Positions 50,849 through 63,415 of a stretch of DNA of 64,000 bases are shown here, in pieces. The translations under genes and the position numbers were made by a program. The notes under the pieces are model-generated. The model searched no databases. It saw only the letters and a list, made by a program, of their open reading frames with translations, and was not told where the DNA came from. Where the stretch lies: positions 119,187 through 183,186 of the forward strand of contig NZ_JAASTZ010000006.1 of assembly GCF_014322765.1 (NCBI RefSeq), in the 5' to 3' direction. Position 1 is the first letter of the stretch. Each line of letters begins with the position of its first letter. This stretch comes from Listeria immobilis. GTDB lineage: Bacteria > Bacillota > Bacilli > Lactobacillales > Listeriaceae.

Positions 50849-51358
50849 CTAATTTATTTTTAGTATTAAACGAAGAACAAAAATGAGTAGCGACACTACT
50901 AGAATGTAGCATGTGATAATAAACGACCAACTTTTAAATTTTACTGATTGTTTTCTCAAGGTTATCTTAAAGATATTTTGCCCGTATTCGCGTTGTATAT
51001 ACCAGACCAAGAGCGCTGTGCCAAAAAGATTTAGAACAAGCAACTGTGATCCTGTCAATAGGAGAAGTTCCAGTTTCAAAAGCGGATTTTCTTTATTTAT
51101 GTGGCTATCCTTTCGAATAAAGTGGATAACAAATCCGCAAAAAAAGAAGCTAAGAAACATAATAAAATAAAGCGTATAGACAGGGTTTTGTTTAATTGGT
51201 TCGAGCATATCTAAATGTGTTTGCCAGGAAATTAGTAACAAATACGATAAGAAAAGAATCGGAGCTACAAAAAAAAGTATTTCAGTAAATTGTAAAACTC
51301 TAGCAGAGATGTTATTTCTCTTAATAGAGCTAAACAGTGTTAAAAAAGCGCTTCTCAT
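50849..51358 (-). CDS. Four-helix membrane protein of unknown function
   Basis: A 169-residue membrane protein with four hydrophobic segments (about residues 25-45, 60-82, 96-118 and 143-165) and a positive N-terminus. It is encoded between EIIA and the GH4 enzyme in the same direction, 15 bases before EIIA, so it belongs to the alpha-glucoside operon. I do not recognise its family; no catalytic motif is visible. A PTS accessory or sensor role is possible from context only. Confidence 0.65.
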   Translation of the reverse strand: MRSAFLTLFSSIKRNNISARVLQFTEILFFVAPILFLSYLLLISWQTHLDMLEPIKQNPVYTLYFIMFLSFFFCGFVIHFIRKDSHINKENPLLKLELLLLTGSQLLVLNLFGTALLVWYIQREYGQNIFKITLRKQSVKFKSWSFIITCYILVVSLLIFVLRLILKIN

Positions 51359-51420
51359 TTTTATCTTCCTCCAAGGATAAGCGAGCTGGTTTTGTAACCA
51401 ACTCGCTCTGAAATTTGAAC

Positions 51421-54332
<2,912 letters not shown>

Positions 54333-54392
54333 ATAGGTAAAACCTCCCTTTTTTTTTATAAGACGTCTTAATAAACTTAAGTATAGATGGAG

Positions 54393-54406
54393 TGAAAGCG
54401 CTTTAC
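54393..54406 (-). promoter_or_regulatory. cre-like site of the alpha-glucoside operon
   Basis: TGAAAGCGCTTTAC matches the CcpA cre consensus TGWAANCGNTNWCA at 12 of 14 positions, with a perfect GAAAGCGCTTT core, 61 bp upstream of the EIICB start. Carbon catabolite repression is the expected role. Confidence 0.6.
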
Positions 54407-54429
54407 AATACGTAGAAGAGATTTATCTC

Positions 54430-54476
54430 GTGATTTCACAATTTGGGACATTTCACAAAAAGTGGGATATTTCACA
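54430..54476. promoter_or_regulatory. Three ATTTCACA repeats, candidate RpiR operators
   Basis: ATTTCACA occurs at 54433-54440, 54450-54457 and 54469-54476. The last two share a 14-mer, TGGGAYATTTCACA, at 19-bp spacing. The array lies between the divergent EIICB and RpiR genes. Confidence 0.55.
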
Positions 54477-54569
54477 GCCTGCTAAAAAGGAACCTTGAGC
54501 TAGCTGTTTGTTAGTGCTACAATAATGAAGGAAAATGTTACCAATTATCTGAGAAGAGGGATTGCAAAA

Positions 54570-55358
54570 ATGAAACTAGAAGAATTAGTCAACTCATTTT
54601 ATGATAAACTTAACTACAATGATCTTCATATCTGGCAATATATTCGTGATAATAAGGAGAAATGTAGTTCTATGAGCATTAATGAATTGGCTTCAGAATG
54701 CAATGTTTCACGAACAACCATCCTTCGTTTTGCCAAAAAAATTTCTTTTGATGGCTATAGTGAGTTAAAAGTGCATATCAAACTTGATCTTGAAACAGGG
54801 ACAAAAATGGAGAATGACTCCGTGGAACTTATTGCAGAAGGATACATAAGGACAATTGAAGAAATCAGCAAAAAAGATTTTTTACCGATTTGCCGTCTTA
54901 TCTATCAAGCAAAGCGAGTATTTATTTTTGGATCAGGTGATTATCAAATGGCAGTGGCTCGCCAGTTGAAACGCCTTTTCCTGCATAGTGGAGATTGTTT
55001 TTATGATTTTGATGCAATCACATTGAATAAGGAGTTTTTTAATATTGTTAAAGCAGATGACTTGGTAATTTTGATTTCACTTGACGGGGAATCTAAAAAC
55101 GTTGTCTCAGTTGCTAAACAATTGAAATTGATGAACGTATCAGTTATTTCAATTTCTAAATTAAAAAATAGTACGTTGGCAACCTTAAGTAAAGAAAATA
55201 TTTATATAAAAAACACTAGTATTCATTTTGATAATAAGAGCACACATAGCTTTGAGTCTACTGCTAGCTTGTATTTAGTTGCGGAGTTATTATTTGTCAA
55301 ATATAATTTATATAAAAACCAACTAGGAAGCACAGAAACTACACAAAGTATTCTATAG
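54570..55358 (+). CDS. RpiR-family regulator of the alpha-glucoside operon
   Basis: A 262-residue RpiR regulator. The N-terminal HTH_6 domain (MSINELASECNVSRTTILRF) and a C-terminal SIS sugar-phosphate-binding domain (about residues 110-245, VFIFGSGDYQMAVARQL, then LVILISLDGESKNVV) are clear. An earlier ATG at 54525 lacks a ribosome site; the ATG at 54570 has GAGAAGAGG upstream. It is divergent from the EIICB operon; GlvR of Bacillus is the same family in the same context. A sugar 6-phosphate made by the PTS is the likely inducer. Confidence 0.85.
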   Translation: MKLEELVNSFYDKLNYNDLHIWQYIRDNKEKCSSMSINELASECNVSRTTILRFAKKISFDGYSELKVHIKLDLETGTKMENDSVELIAEGYIRTIEEISKKDFLPICRLIYQAKRVFIFGSGDYQMAVARQLKRLFLHSGDCFYDFDAITLNKEFFNIVKADDLVILISLDGESKNVVSVAKQLKLMNVSVISISKLKNSTLATLSKENIYIKNTSIHFDNKSTHSFESTASLYLVAELLFVKYNLYKNQLGSTETTQSIL

Positions 55359-55413
55359 ATAGGAAAAGGATTTGCAAAAGTCTGAACAGAAAAGCAAACT
55401 GTCAAATAACTAT

Positions 55414-55460
55414 AAAAAAGAAATTCTTGAAGATTTAGCATCAGCAAGAATTTCTTTTTT
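55414..55460. terminator. Bidirectional terminator
   Basis: A 16-bp perfect stem (55414-55429 with 55445-55460; core GAAATTCTTG/CAAGAATTTC) with A and T tracts, between the convergent RpiR and Cof-type genes. Confidence 0.85.
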
Positions 55461-55464
55461 CGTT

Positions 55465-56307
55465 TTATTCACTTAAAACCAAGCTATTAAGTAAATCGGC
55501 AATTCCATCTTCATTATTGGACAAAGTAACCATATCTGCTGCTTCTTTCAATTCAGGAACAGCATTTTGCATGGCAACGCCTTTCCCAGCATAGTGAACC
55601 ATTGTTATATCGTTATGGCCATCCCCAAATGCGATTAAGTTCGCTGCACTAATTCCCATTGGTTCTAAAACTGTATGAAGTGCCTTTGCCTTGTCAATAC
55701 CTTGTGCAGTGAATTCAAAATAAAAATCTGCTGTAAAAACACAATTTAAAGTATCTTTGAAAGGTGCCATCATTGCTTGATAATTTTCTTGTAAATATGC
55801 TGGATCTCCTGCCGTCAATATTTTACTTATTGGGTAATCTAAGAAAGCGGCCAAGTCATCTTTCTCACACAGTTTGAAATTTCCACTTCGAGATTCATAT
55901 TCGATAATATTAATTTCTTCACCACGATAGGGAACAAAGCAATTAAAAACATTATTTACATACATATAGTCAGCTTTATCAATCATTGCTTTTACGTCGA
56001 ACTGTTTGATATGCTCTAGCACTGCTTTACCTTCAGAAACAGTTAATGCTTGGCTGAATAGTTCCTCATTGGTTTGGCAATCTATTACTTTGGCACCATT
56101 ATATGAAACAATCAAACCGTGATATTTATCCATTTCTAACTGTTCTGCATACTGTTGCATTGCCGTTGTAGGTCTTCCAGATGCGAGGATTAGCTTAATT
56201 CCATTTTCTTGTGTCCTAATAAGCGCTTTTTTTGTAGCTGCAGTAATTTCTTTATTATCACTCAAAAGTGTACCATCAATATCTAAAATAATTGCATCAA
56301 TCGTCAT
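55465..56307 (-). CDS. Cof-type HAD phosphatase
   Basis: A 280-residue Cof/HAD-IIB hydrolase. Motif I is LDIDGTLL (Asp9, Asp11), motif II LASGRPT, the motif III Lys lies in the GIDKAKAL segment, and motif IV is FGDGHNDITM. The large cap is of the IIB type, usual for sugar-phosphate or pyridoxal-phosphate phosphatases. The start at 56307 is chosen for AAAGGAG; the frame runs 27 codons further upstream. A 17-bp hairpin (AGCAGCA..., about 56395-56438) without a clear T-tract separates it from dhaM. The substrate is unknown. Confidence 0.87.
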   Translation of the reverse strand: MTIDAIILDIDGTLLSDNKEITAATKKALIRTQENGIKLILASGRPTTAMQQYAEQLEMDKYHGLIVSYNGAKVIDCQTNEELFSQALTVSEGKAVLEHIKQFDVKAMIDKADYMYVNNVFNCFVPYRGEEINIIEYESRSGNFKLCEKDDLAAFLDYPISKILTAGDPAYLQENYQAMMAPFKDTLNCVFTADFYFEFTAQGIDKAKALHTVLEPMGISAANLIAFGDGHNDITMVHYAGKGVAMQNAVPELKEAADMVTLSNNEDGIADLLNSLVLSE

Positions 56308-56478
56308 ATGATAACTCCTTTTTTTCTTTATTGTATCATTTAAAAGTGAGTGTGGTTCAATATTAGGAAATATTAAAATTTTCATCATTAATTAGCAGCA
56401 TCTATCTAACAGGTTTATTAGTTAGATAGGTGCTGCTTTGTTATGCAGATTATTGATTAAAAATAAATCACAATCCCT

Positions 56479-56853
56479 TTATTTAACTTCAATCGTTTTT
56501 AGATTTGCTGCGATTACTTCTGGTTTTTCATCCATTTGAATTTGGGCAGCAGTTGCATAGGCACCTTCAAGAATTGGCGCATTAAAAAGAATAATTTCTT
56601 TATCACTAATCTCTTCAACGGTTTCTATGTTCATTTTGGCACTTCCAAGGTCATAGAATGTATAGACTTTATCAGCTTTATTTTGTTCGATAGCATCATT
56701 CACCGCATCAAAACTTGTGCCAATTCGTCCGTCTTCCGTTCCGCCAGCATAGGTGATTGAAACATCTGGCGCAATTTCTTTTATAATATCATGTACGCCT
56801 TTTGCAACATCTTTAGAGTGAGAAATAATTACAACGCCATAAGGTTTGCTCAT
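56479..56853 (-). CDS. dhaM: Dihydroxyacetone kinase phosphotransfer subunit
   Basis: A 124-residue single-domain EIIA-Man-like protein. The phosphorylatable His is in VVIISHSKDVAKG, followed by TYAGGTEDGRIGTS. This is the short Gram-positive DhaM lacking the fused HPr and EI domains of the E. coli protein, so it takes phosphate from the general HPr. It passes the phosphate to ADP bound on DhaL. Third gene of dhaKLM, 3 bases after dhaL. Confidence 0.9.
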   Translation of the reverse strand: MSKPYGVVIISHSKDVAKGVHDIIKEIAPDVSITYAGGTEDGRIGTSFDAVNDAIEQNKADKVYTFYDLGSAKMNIETVEEISDKEIILFNAPILEGAYATAAQIQMDEKPEVIAANLKTIEVK

Positions 56854-56856
56854 AAG

Positions 56857-57453
56857 TCAGTGCACCTCCGTTTGAAGCATTGCGTGAAATAGTAGAGCTG
56901 AAGAGTAAGCGCCAGGATCTAAATGACCAATTGAACGTTCGCCGAGGTAGCTAGCTCGTCCTTTAGTTGCTTTTAAATCTTTGGTTTTTTGTAACGCCGC
57001 TTCGACTACATCATCTGTTAAATCTTCTTGATGAAGTGCATGAACAACTGGTTCCCACACATCAATCATCGTTTTCTCACCAGCATGCGATTTTCCTCGT
57101 TTTTCAATACCTTCTAACCCAGCTTCAATGACTTTCGTTAAGCCAACTGAATCAATTGTATCGGAATCAACCACTTTACTCATATTCAAAAATGCCGTGC
57201 CATAAAGCGGACCTGATGCGCCACCTACTTTACTAACCATTGTCATTCCAGCCGTTTTAAAAACATCTTTTAAATCACTAGGTTCTTTATCAGCAAAAGC
57301 TTTTTTGAGTTCACTTAGGCCACGCGCCATATTTATGCCATGATCTCCGTCGCCAATCGCTTGGTCAAGATCGCTTAGTAACTGTTTATTTTCTTGCACA
57401 CGTTCCCCAAAATCATTTAACCAACGAAGCGCCCAATCCTTATCATAAGTCAT
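56857..57453 (-). CDS. dhaL: Dihydroxyacetone kinase ADP-binding subunit
   Basis: A 198-residue all-helical protein. The conserved Asp and loop residues that coordinate two Mg ions and ADP lie in LDQAIGDGDHGINMARG (three Asp), with GGASGPLYGTAFL and G-R-A-S-Y-L-G-E-R-S as further signatures. ADP stays bound and is rephosphorylated in situ by DhaM. The ATG at 57453 is spaced 7 bases from GGAGG, better than the upstream in-frame codons. It lies between dhaK and dhaM. Confidence 0.93.
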   Translation of the reverse strand: MTYDKDWALRWLNDFGERVQENKQLLSDLDQAIGDGDHGINMARGLSELKKAFADKEPSDLKDVFKTAGMTMVSKVGGASGPLYGTAFLNMSKVVDSDTIDSVGLTKVIEAGLEGIEKRGKSHAGEKTMIDVWEPVVHALHQEDLTDDVVEAALQKTKDLKATKGRASYLGERSIGHLDPGAYSSALLFHAMLQTEVH

Positions 57454-57473
57454 TTTCATTCCTCCAAATCTTT

Positions 57474-58463
57474 TTACCAAGCAATAGTTTCAACAGGAAG
57501 TTTTAGCATATCTACCCATTTTTCATCTTCTAATTTCAAAATGGTTAAAGATAGTCCAGCCATTTCTAGGGAAGTCATATAATCACCGACTAATGTTTTT
57601 TCAACACTAATACCAGCATTTTTCAAAAGTTCATGGACATCGTTTGCGAAGACATATTGTTCCATTAATGGAGTTGCGCCCATTCCATTAACTAGCACAA
57701 CAACCTTATCACCTGAGATGAATTTTCCTTCACGTGCAATTCGTTCATAAAGTTGTTTTGCTAGACTTGCGGAAGGCATAATTTTTTCTCGAGTAAAACC
57801 AGGTTCTCCGTGGATACCAATTCCTAATTCTATTTCGTCACCAGCAAGCTCAAATCCGGGATGTCCAACTTCAGGAACTGTACATGGAGATAGAGCAACA
57901 CCAAGCGTTTTGATAGAAGAAATCACTTTTTCGCCGAGTGCTTTTAGTTCATCAAGAGAGGCACCTGCTTCTGCTGCGGCACCAATAATTTTATGCACTA
58001 GAACGGTTCCAGCAACTCCGCGGCGACCGGTAGTAAATGTACTATCTTCCACGGCAATATCATCATCCACAACAATTTGCGCTACTTTAATATTATCAGC
58101 ATCTGCTAAATCAGCGGCCATTTCGAAGTTCATTACATCACCAGTATAGTTTTTTACGATTAAAAGCACACCAGCACCTTGATCAGCAGCTTTTATACCT
58201 TCATAAATTTGATCAGGAGTTGGAGAAGTGAACACATCACCGCACACTGCTGCAGATAGCATTCCGCGCCCAACGTAACCAGCATGAGCCGGTTCGTGTC
58301 CAGAGCCACCACCACTTACAAGGCCGACTTTTCCTTTACGTTTATCATTTCTTGCGATGACTCGAGTGCCTTCCACACGGTGAACAATATCTGTATGCGA
58401 TTTAACTAAACCTTCTACCATTTGCTCCACTACTTGATCTGTACCGTTAAGAATTTTTTTCAT
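57474..58463 (-). CDS. dhaK: Dihydroxyacetone kinase substrate-binding subunit
   Basis: A 329-residue DhaK. The His that binds dihydroxyacetone covalently is in the motif GIGIHGEPG, and GLVSGGGSGHEPAHAGYVG near the N-terminus is diagnostic. With DhaL and DhaM it makes dihydroxyacetone phosphate at the expense of phosphoenolpyruvate, feeding glycerol-derived carbon into glycolysis. The ATG follows AAAGGAGG. A cre-like site lies about 100 bp upstream, so catabolite control is likely. No dhaR/dhaS-type regulator is adjacent. Confidence 0.93.
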   Translation of the reverse strand: MKKILNGTDQVVEQMVEGLVKSHTDIVHRVEGTRVIARNDKRKGKVGLVSGGGSGHEPAHAGYVGRGMLSAAVCGDVFTSPTPDQIYEGIKAADQGAGVLLIVKNYTGDVMNFEMAADLADADNIKVAQIVVDDDIAVEDSTFTTGRRGVAGTVLVHKIIGAAAEAGASLDELKALGEKVISSIKTLGVALSPCTVPEVGHPGFELAGDEIELGIGIHGEPGFTREKIMPSASLAKQLYERIAREGKFISGDKVVVLVNGMGATPLMEQYVFANDVHELLKNAGISVEKTLVGDYMTSLEMAGLSLTILKLEDEKWVDMLKLPVETIAW

Positions 58464-58561
58464 CTGACAAAAAACCTCCTTTAAAATATTCTTATTACCT
58501 CAATTTCCCTTTACTAGAAAGTCAAAACGTGGTTGTTAATTTTATTATACCGCTTCTAAAA

Positions 58562-58575
58562 TGAAAACGCTTTAA
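58562..58575 (-). promoter_or_regulatory. cre-like site upstream of dhaKLM
   Basis: TGAAAACGCTTTAA matches TGWAANCGNTNWCA at 13 of 14 positions. It lies about 100 bp before dhaK and 73 bp before the divergent decarboxylase gene. Confidence 0.6.
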
Positions 58576-58647
58576 AATTGCAAGAAAGTGTTATAAATCG
58601 GGCAAAATGGTACAATAATAGAGAGAATTTAAAAAGGAGCGTTCGCC

Positions 58648-60027
58648 ATGCAAAACCAATCTAAAATGCCTTTAGTAGAACAGCTAGATGCGCATGCCCA
58701 GTCTTGCCCAATATCCCTTCACGTACCCGGTCACAAAGGAGGAGCTATCTCCCCAGAAGTATGGCAGAAATGTTTAAAATGGGATGTGACAGAAATCACT
58801 GGAATGGATGATTTGCATCACGCAGAAGAAGTGATTTTAGAAGCAAAACTGTTACTTGCTGAATGTTATGGGGTGAAAAAAAGCCGTTTTCTTGTAAATG
58901 GTACGAGCGGAGGAAGTTTAGCCGTTATTATGACTACTTTACGACGCGGGGAGAAGGTTTTAATACCACGAGATGCGCATAAGTCGATTTTGCATGGAAT
59001 TGAGCTGGCGGGAGGAGAACCGATTTTTTTAACACCGCAACTACATCAGGAAATTGGCACTTCGAATGGGGTGACACCAGAGCTAGTAACGGAAGCCTTA
59101 CATAATCATCCGGAAGTGAAATTATGTATTTTCACCTATCCAAGTTACTATGGAACAACTTTTAATTTGCAAAAATGTATTCAAATTGCTCATCAATTTG
59201 GTGTGATAGTTTTTGTTGACGAAGCGCATGGGGCCCATTTTTTAACTAGTTCTGAATTCCCAAAAAGTGCGGTAGATCTTGGTGCGGATATTGTGGTTCA
59301 ATCAGCACATAAAACATTGCCAGCACTAACGATGGGATCCTATTTGCATATTGTGCATGATTTACCGATTTTTGACAAACTAGATTACTATTTGCAAGTA
59401 TTTCAGTCAAGTAGCCCGTCATACCTTATTATGGCTTCGCTTGATGCTGCTAGAAAGTATGTAGCAACCTATTCAGATGCGGATATAGAGGCGTTTTGGA
59501 AAATGCGGGCAAAATGGTTGAAATGGCTGACTAAAAATAAATTTGAGCTTATTTTACCAGATGATCCACTGAAAATAATCGTCCGAAAACCAGGCTATAC
59601 AGGCTATGAACTTCAAGAAATTTTTGAAGCAAACTCGTATTTTCCAGAACTTGCAGACGAAAAACAACTATTACTTATTTTACCGTTAATAAAAAAAGGA
59701 ATGGATTTCACACCAATTAATCGAATTTATTCTCCAGAAAGAAAAGCTGTAGCAACACTTCCTTATGAAGAAGGGGAGCCTGGTACGTCAAAACTAGCAT
59801 TGGCCTATGAAAAAATGCATGATCACCCAACTGATTTTGTATTATTAGATGATGCGATTGGCTTAATATCAGCTGAAACTATCTCGCTTTATCCACCTGG
59901 AATTCCAACGATTATCCGCGGGGAAAGGCTAACTGAAAAACATCTTCCAGAGCTAACTAATCTTCAAAAACACCACTACCAAGGTGGCGAAAAATTAGCA
60001 ACGAATTACATCCGTGTTTTTCGCTAA
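58648..60027 (+). CDS. Orn/Lys/Arg decarboxylase family protein (YaaO-like)
   Basis: A 459-residue PLP enzyme, short compared with the 700-residue inducible decarboxylases because it lacks the N-terminal wing domain. It opens with HVPGHKGG, has the PLP-stacking FLVNGTSGG and VFVDEAHGAHF segments, and the Schiff-base Lys lies in QSAHKTLPALT. The C-terminal domain ends with LYPPGIPTIIRGE. It would make a polyamine precursor. The gene before tmk matches the Bacillus yaaO-tmk-yaaQ order. The substrate (lysine, arginine or ornithine) is not decided by sequence. Confidence 0.88.
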   Translation: MQNQSKMPLVEQLDAHAQSCPISLHVPGHKGGAISPEVWQKCLKWDVTEITGMDDLHHAEEVILEAKLLLAECYGVKKSRFLVNGTSGGSLAVIMTTLRRGEKVLIPRDAHKSILHGIELAGGEPIFLTPQLHQEIGTSNGVTPELVTEALHNHPEVKLCIFTYPSYYGTTFNLQKCIQIAHQFGVIVFVDEAHGAHFLTSSEFPKSAVDLGADIVVQSAHKTLPALTMGSYLHIVHDLPIFDKLDYYLQVFQSSSPSYLIMASLDAARKYVATYSDADIEAFWKMRAKWLKWLTKNKFELILPDDPLKIIVRKPGYTGYELQEIFEANSYFPELADEKQLLLILPLIKKGMDFTPINRIYSPERKAVATLPYEEGEPGTSKLALAYEKMHDHPTDFVLLDDAIGLISAETISLYPPGIPTIIRGERLTEKHLPELTNLQKHHYQGGEKLATNYIRVFR

Positions 60028-60080
60028 TTTATGCTATAATCAAACAGAAAGCGACACGTAAAGGGAAAGGAAATAACTAA

Positions 60081-60707
60081 ATGAAAGCAATTTTTATTAC
60101 ACTTGAGGGTCCTGATGGCTCTGGAAAAACCACTGTAAGCACACTACTTACTAAAAAAATGGAAGAATCTGGCATTGATTTTATAAAAACTCGTGAACCA
60201 GGTGGCAGTCCTATTTCAGAAAAAGTAAGAAATATTGTTTTAGGAATTGGTAATGAGGAAATGGACCCGAAAACAGAAGTGCTTCTTATTGCTGGAGCTC
60301 GTCGTCAACATGTAGTTGAAACAATTCGGCCAGCTTTAGAAGCAGGAAAAACAGTTCTATGTGATCGTTTTATGGATAGCTCACTTGCATATCAAGGTGC
60401 TGGACGTGACATGGATATGGAACAAGTTTTACAAGTGAATTTGTATGCGATTGAAGATACGATACCTGACCGCACGTATTACTTAGATGTCCCCGCTGAG
60501 GTTGGTTTAGCAAGAATCGCTGCGAATAAAGGTCGTGAAATCAATCGGTTAGATAAAGAAGATATTACTTATCATGAAAAAGTGCAGGCAGGTTACGAAA
60601 AAATTATTGCGATGTTTCCAGATCGTTTTATGCGTGTGGATGCAACAAAGTCTCCTGAAGAAATTACAGATGTGATTTTAACAGATATTTTAAGCAAATT
60701 AAACTAA
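60081..60707 (+). CDS. tmk: Thymidylate kinase
   Basis: A 208-residue dTMP kinase. The P-loop GPDGSGKT is at residues 10-17, the DR-x motif at [15 protein letters not shown], and [11 protein letters not shown] binds dTMP. It converts dTMP to dTDP. The ATG follows AAGGGAAAGG. It is located 53 bases after the decarboxylase gene and is followed by pstA, in the Bacillus order. Confidence 0.95.
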   Translation: MKAIFITLEGPDGSGKTTVSTLLTKKMEESGIDFIKTREPGGSPISEKVRNIVLGIGNEEMDPKTEVLLIAGARRQHVVETIRPALEAGKTVLCDRFMDSSLAYQGAGRDMDMEQVLQVNLYAIEDTIPDRTYYLDVPAEVGLARIAANKGREINRLDKEDITYHEKVQAGYEKIIAMFPDRFMRVDATKSPEEITDVILTDILSKLN

Positions 60708-60799
60708 CATCTGGTGTGAGGTGCACGTGTATCCCTTGGTGCATATCGTTCTTTAAAATGTGATTTATTTGATATAATGGAAAAAAGATAGATTTTTAG

Positions 60800-61144
<345 letters not shown>

Positions 61145-61147
61145 AAA

Positions 61148-61195
61148 CCTACAAAAAGCCTACTCATTTTAAAATGAGTAGGCTTTTTTTGTAGG
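61148..61195. terminator. Long perfect bidirectional terminator
   Basis: A palindrome with core AAGCCTACTCATTTT/AAAATGAGTAGGCTT plus A/T tracts and outer CCTAC/GTAGG arms, between pstA (+) and the muramidase gene (-). Confidence 0.9.
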
Positions 61196-61202
61196 TATAA
61201 AT

Positions 61203-61218
61203 TGTTTCATGTGAAACA
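61203..61218. promoter_or_regulatory. parS-like site, one mismatch
   Basis: TGTTTCATGTGAAACA matches parS at 15 of 16 positions. It is intergenic, just past the terminator and next to the muramidase stop codon. Confidence 0.6.
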
Positions 61219-61221
61219 ATT

Positions 61222-62682
61222 TTATTTTATTATTAACTTCTGCCCAACATAAATCGTATTGCTCGTTAATTTATTCCACGATTTGATTTTATCTACGGTT
61301 GTTTTATGTTGTCTTGATACCGACCAAAGGGAATCTCCTTTTTTGACTGTGTGAGTTTTGGTTGCGGAACTACTTGGTTTATTAGTACTAGGTTTGCTAG
61401 TGTTAGTAGTCTTGGATTTGCTTACTTTTAATTTTTGTCCGATTTTAATATTATCGGATTTAAGGTTATTCCATGATTTAAGATTAGCGACAGTCACTTT
61501 ATATTTACTAGCAATCTTCCAAAGTGAATCCCCTTTGCTAACAGTGTAAGTTTTAGCGCTTGTACTTGTGGTAGGTTTGTTAGTGCTGGTACTAGGTTTA
61601 GAAGTATTTGTGTTAGTTGAAGAGGAAGAAGCTCCAACTTTTAATTTTTGTCCGATATAAATATTGTCTGATTTAAGGTTATTCCATGATTTAAGATTAG
61701 CGACAGTCACTTTATATTTACTAGCAATCTTCCAAAGTGAGTCTCCTTTGACAACAGTATATGTGGCGCTATTTGAGCTGTTGCTATTGGATGTATTAGA
61801 GGTGCTTGTTGAAGAGCCACCTTTATCAAATTGTGTTAGATTATAAGTACTAATAAGGTTATTTAGTTTAGTTGCATAAGCTGTATCAGTAGCATAAGTA
61901 CCAGTTAAGGCTTTTGTTGCATCTTTATAGGAATTTGTATTACTTTTCCATACTTTAGAATAGTAATTTGGGTTCCAACTAGGACCGTTATGAATAACTC
62001 TCGCATAGTCTTCTAAGGATTGATGGTAAGATGGATATTTTCGGAATTTAGCAGTAATCGTGTAGTAATTACCTGAACCATCATCTTCTAGCGTTTGTTT
62101 AGTATATGATTGCCCATTATAAGCACCTTTTATACCAAATAAATTGTAATTTGGCGCCGAACCTAATTCACTTGTTCCATAGGCGCTTTCTAAAATAGCT
62201 TGTGCAATCATTACAGAGGCATACAAATCGTTACTTGCGGCAATTTGTGAAGAAGACGCTTGAATAGATTGAATGAATTGTTGCACACTTGCGCCAGAAC
62301 GTAAAACTGTTTTTTGCACTGAACTATAATTTGCTGGGGTAGAGGAACTAGTCACATTATCAGGATTGCTAATAGTAGCAGTTTCTTCTTTCTTAGCAGC
62401 TGTTGTAGTTTCAGAATTAGGCTGTGTATTTGTTTCTATTTTAGGGATTTCTGCCTCTGCTGTAGTTTCTGTTTCTTTTTGATCATTGGCATTATTGGAT
62501 GCTGTATCTGCAGGAGCTGTTTCATCAGCATGAACCATTACTTCAATTCCAGGGACAGTGATAGAGGTTGCGATTGCAGTAACACCAGCGATTGTTGCCC
62601 CAGTTTTTAGTTGTTTGCTTTTTTTATTTTTCTTTTCATCTTTTAAGGCTTCAAGAATACGTTCTTTTCTAGTTTTATGCAT
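61222..62682 (-). CDS. LysM muramidase/N-acetylglucosaminidase-type autolysin (NamA/MurA-like)
   Basis: A 486-residue secreted autolysin. It has an unusual N-terminus (about 50 residues with a polybasic start, then a weak hydrophobic stretch ending near MVHADE), a Thr/Ala/Glu-rich linker, a GH73 catalytic domain (about 130-287, Glu165 in [13 protein letters not shown]) and three LysM repeats (307-349, 378-420, 443-486) joined by Ser/Thr linkers. Repeats 1 and 2 are nearly identical ([20 protein letters not shown]). The family cuts peptidoglycan glycans for cell separation; in Listeria monocytogenes the orthologue is exported by SecA2 and carries four LysM, so this one is shorter by one repeat. 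The divergent TetR gene is the usual neighbour. Confidence 0.9.
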   Translation of the reverse strand: MHKTRKERILEALKDEKKNKKSKQLKTGATIAGVTAIATSITVPGIEVMVHADETAPADTASNNANDQKETETTAEAEIPKIETNTQPNSETTTAAKKEETATISNPDNVTSSSTPANYSSVQKTVLRSGASVQQFIQSIQASSSQIAASNDLYASVMIAQAILESAYGTSELGSAPNYNLFGIKGAYNGQSYTKQTLEDDGSGNYYTITAKFRKYPSYHQSLEDYARVIHNGPSWNPNYYSKVWKSNTNSYKDATKALTGTYATDTAYATKLNNLISTYNLTQFDKGGSSTSTSNTSNSNSSNSATYTVVKGDSLWKIASKYKVTVANLKSWNNLKSDNIYIGQKLKVGASSSSTNTNTSKPSTSTNKPTTSTSAKTYTVSKGDSLWKIASKYKVTVANLKSWNNLKSDNIKIGQKLKVSKSKTTNTSKPSTNKPSSSATKTHTVKKGDSLWSVSRQHKTTVDKIKSWNKLTSNTIYVGQKLIIK

Positions 62683-62777
62683 GATAAATCACTTCCATTT
62701 CTTCTAAATGAATATTCTATGCTTATTATGGCACACTTCTTTGATTTCATGTAATAGTAATACAAATTGTAATTAAA

Positions 62778-62825
62778 TTGTCAAAAAGGTTTGTCTTTGT
62801 TATACTTAATATAAGCAAGTGCTTA
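62778..62825 (+). promoter_or_regulatory. TetR gene promoter with palindromic operator
   Basis: TTGTCA (62778-62783) and TATACT (62801-62806) have a 17-bp spacer. TAAGCA-AG-TGCTTA (62812-62825) is an inverted repeat at the expected transcription start, well placed for autorepression by the TetR protein. Confidence 0.7.
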
Positions 62826-62848
62826 CTTAGTTGAACGGAGGTATATGA

Positions 62849-63415
62849 ATGATTACAAATGAAACCATCATGGATGCAACGCTTTGTATGATGGCCAAAC
62901 ATGGCATTAAAGGCTCTACAACTAGGCAACTAGCAGAAGCAGCTGGAATAAATGAAGCCACTATTTTTAAAAAATTTAAGAATAAAGATAACTTAATCCA
63001 TATGACACTTGAAGTCCAATTTGAGAGTATGAAAGCAGAAATTAATCAATTTTTTGATAAAGATTTTGAAAGTGAAAAAGTATTTTTACGTCAAGCAAGT
63101 CAATTTATTTCGGATATTTATGAAAAGTATCGTTATTTTATGGTGATTTCTGTTCGTGAAATGGGTAGTAAAGATATGGAATTTATTGATCCGTCGATTG
63201 TAGAATATTTATATGAGCGTGTTAATGAAAAAGTGAAAGAAATGTTACCAAATCAAAGTTCTACGCAAGAAGCAGATGCAATTTCACTAATTTTAAATAG
63301 TGTTATTTTATTAATTATGGTGGAGAAAGTTCGCGATGATATATACAAACGCCCACCAACGATTACAACAACGGCAGATGCCTTAGCAGAAGTACTATTG
63401 AAATTATTGAAATAG
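62849..63415 (+). CDS. TetR-family transcriptional regulator
   Basis: A 188-residue regulator. The TetR HTH (residues 4-48, MAKHGIKGSTTRQLAEAAGI, then NEATIFKKFKNKDNLI) is typical, followed by an all-helical ligand domain. GGAGG precedes the ATG. It is divergent from the muramidase gene, with its own promoter bearing a palindrome near the start site. It probably represses itself and possibly the muramidase or a now-lost downstream gene, since the next ORF is decayed. Confidence 0.85.
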   Translation: MITNETIMDATLCMMAKHGIKGSTTRQLAEAAGINEATIFKKFKNKDNLIHMTLEVQFESMKAEINQFFDKDFESEKVFLRQASQFISDIYEKYRYFMVISVREMGSKDMEFIDPSIVEYLYERVNEKVKEMLPNQSSTQEADAISLILNSVILLIMVEKVRDDIYKRPPTITTTADALAEVLLKLLK

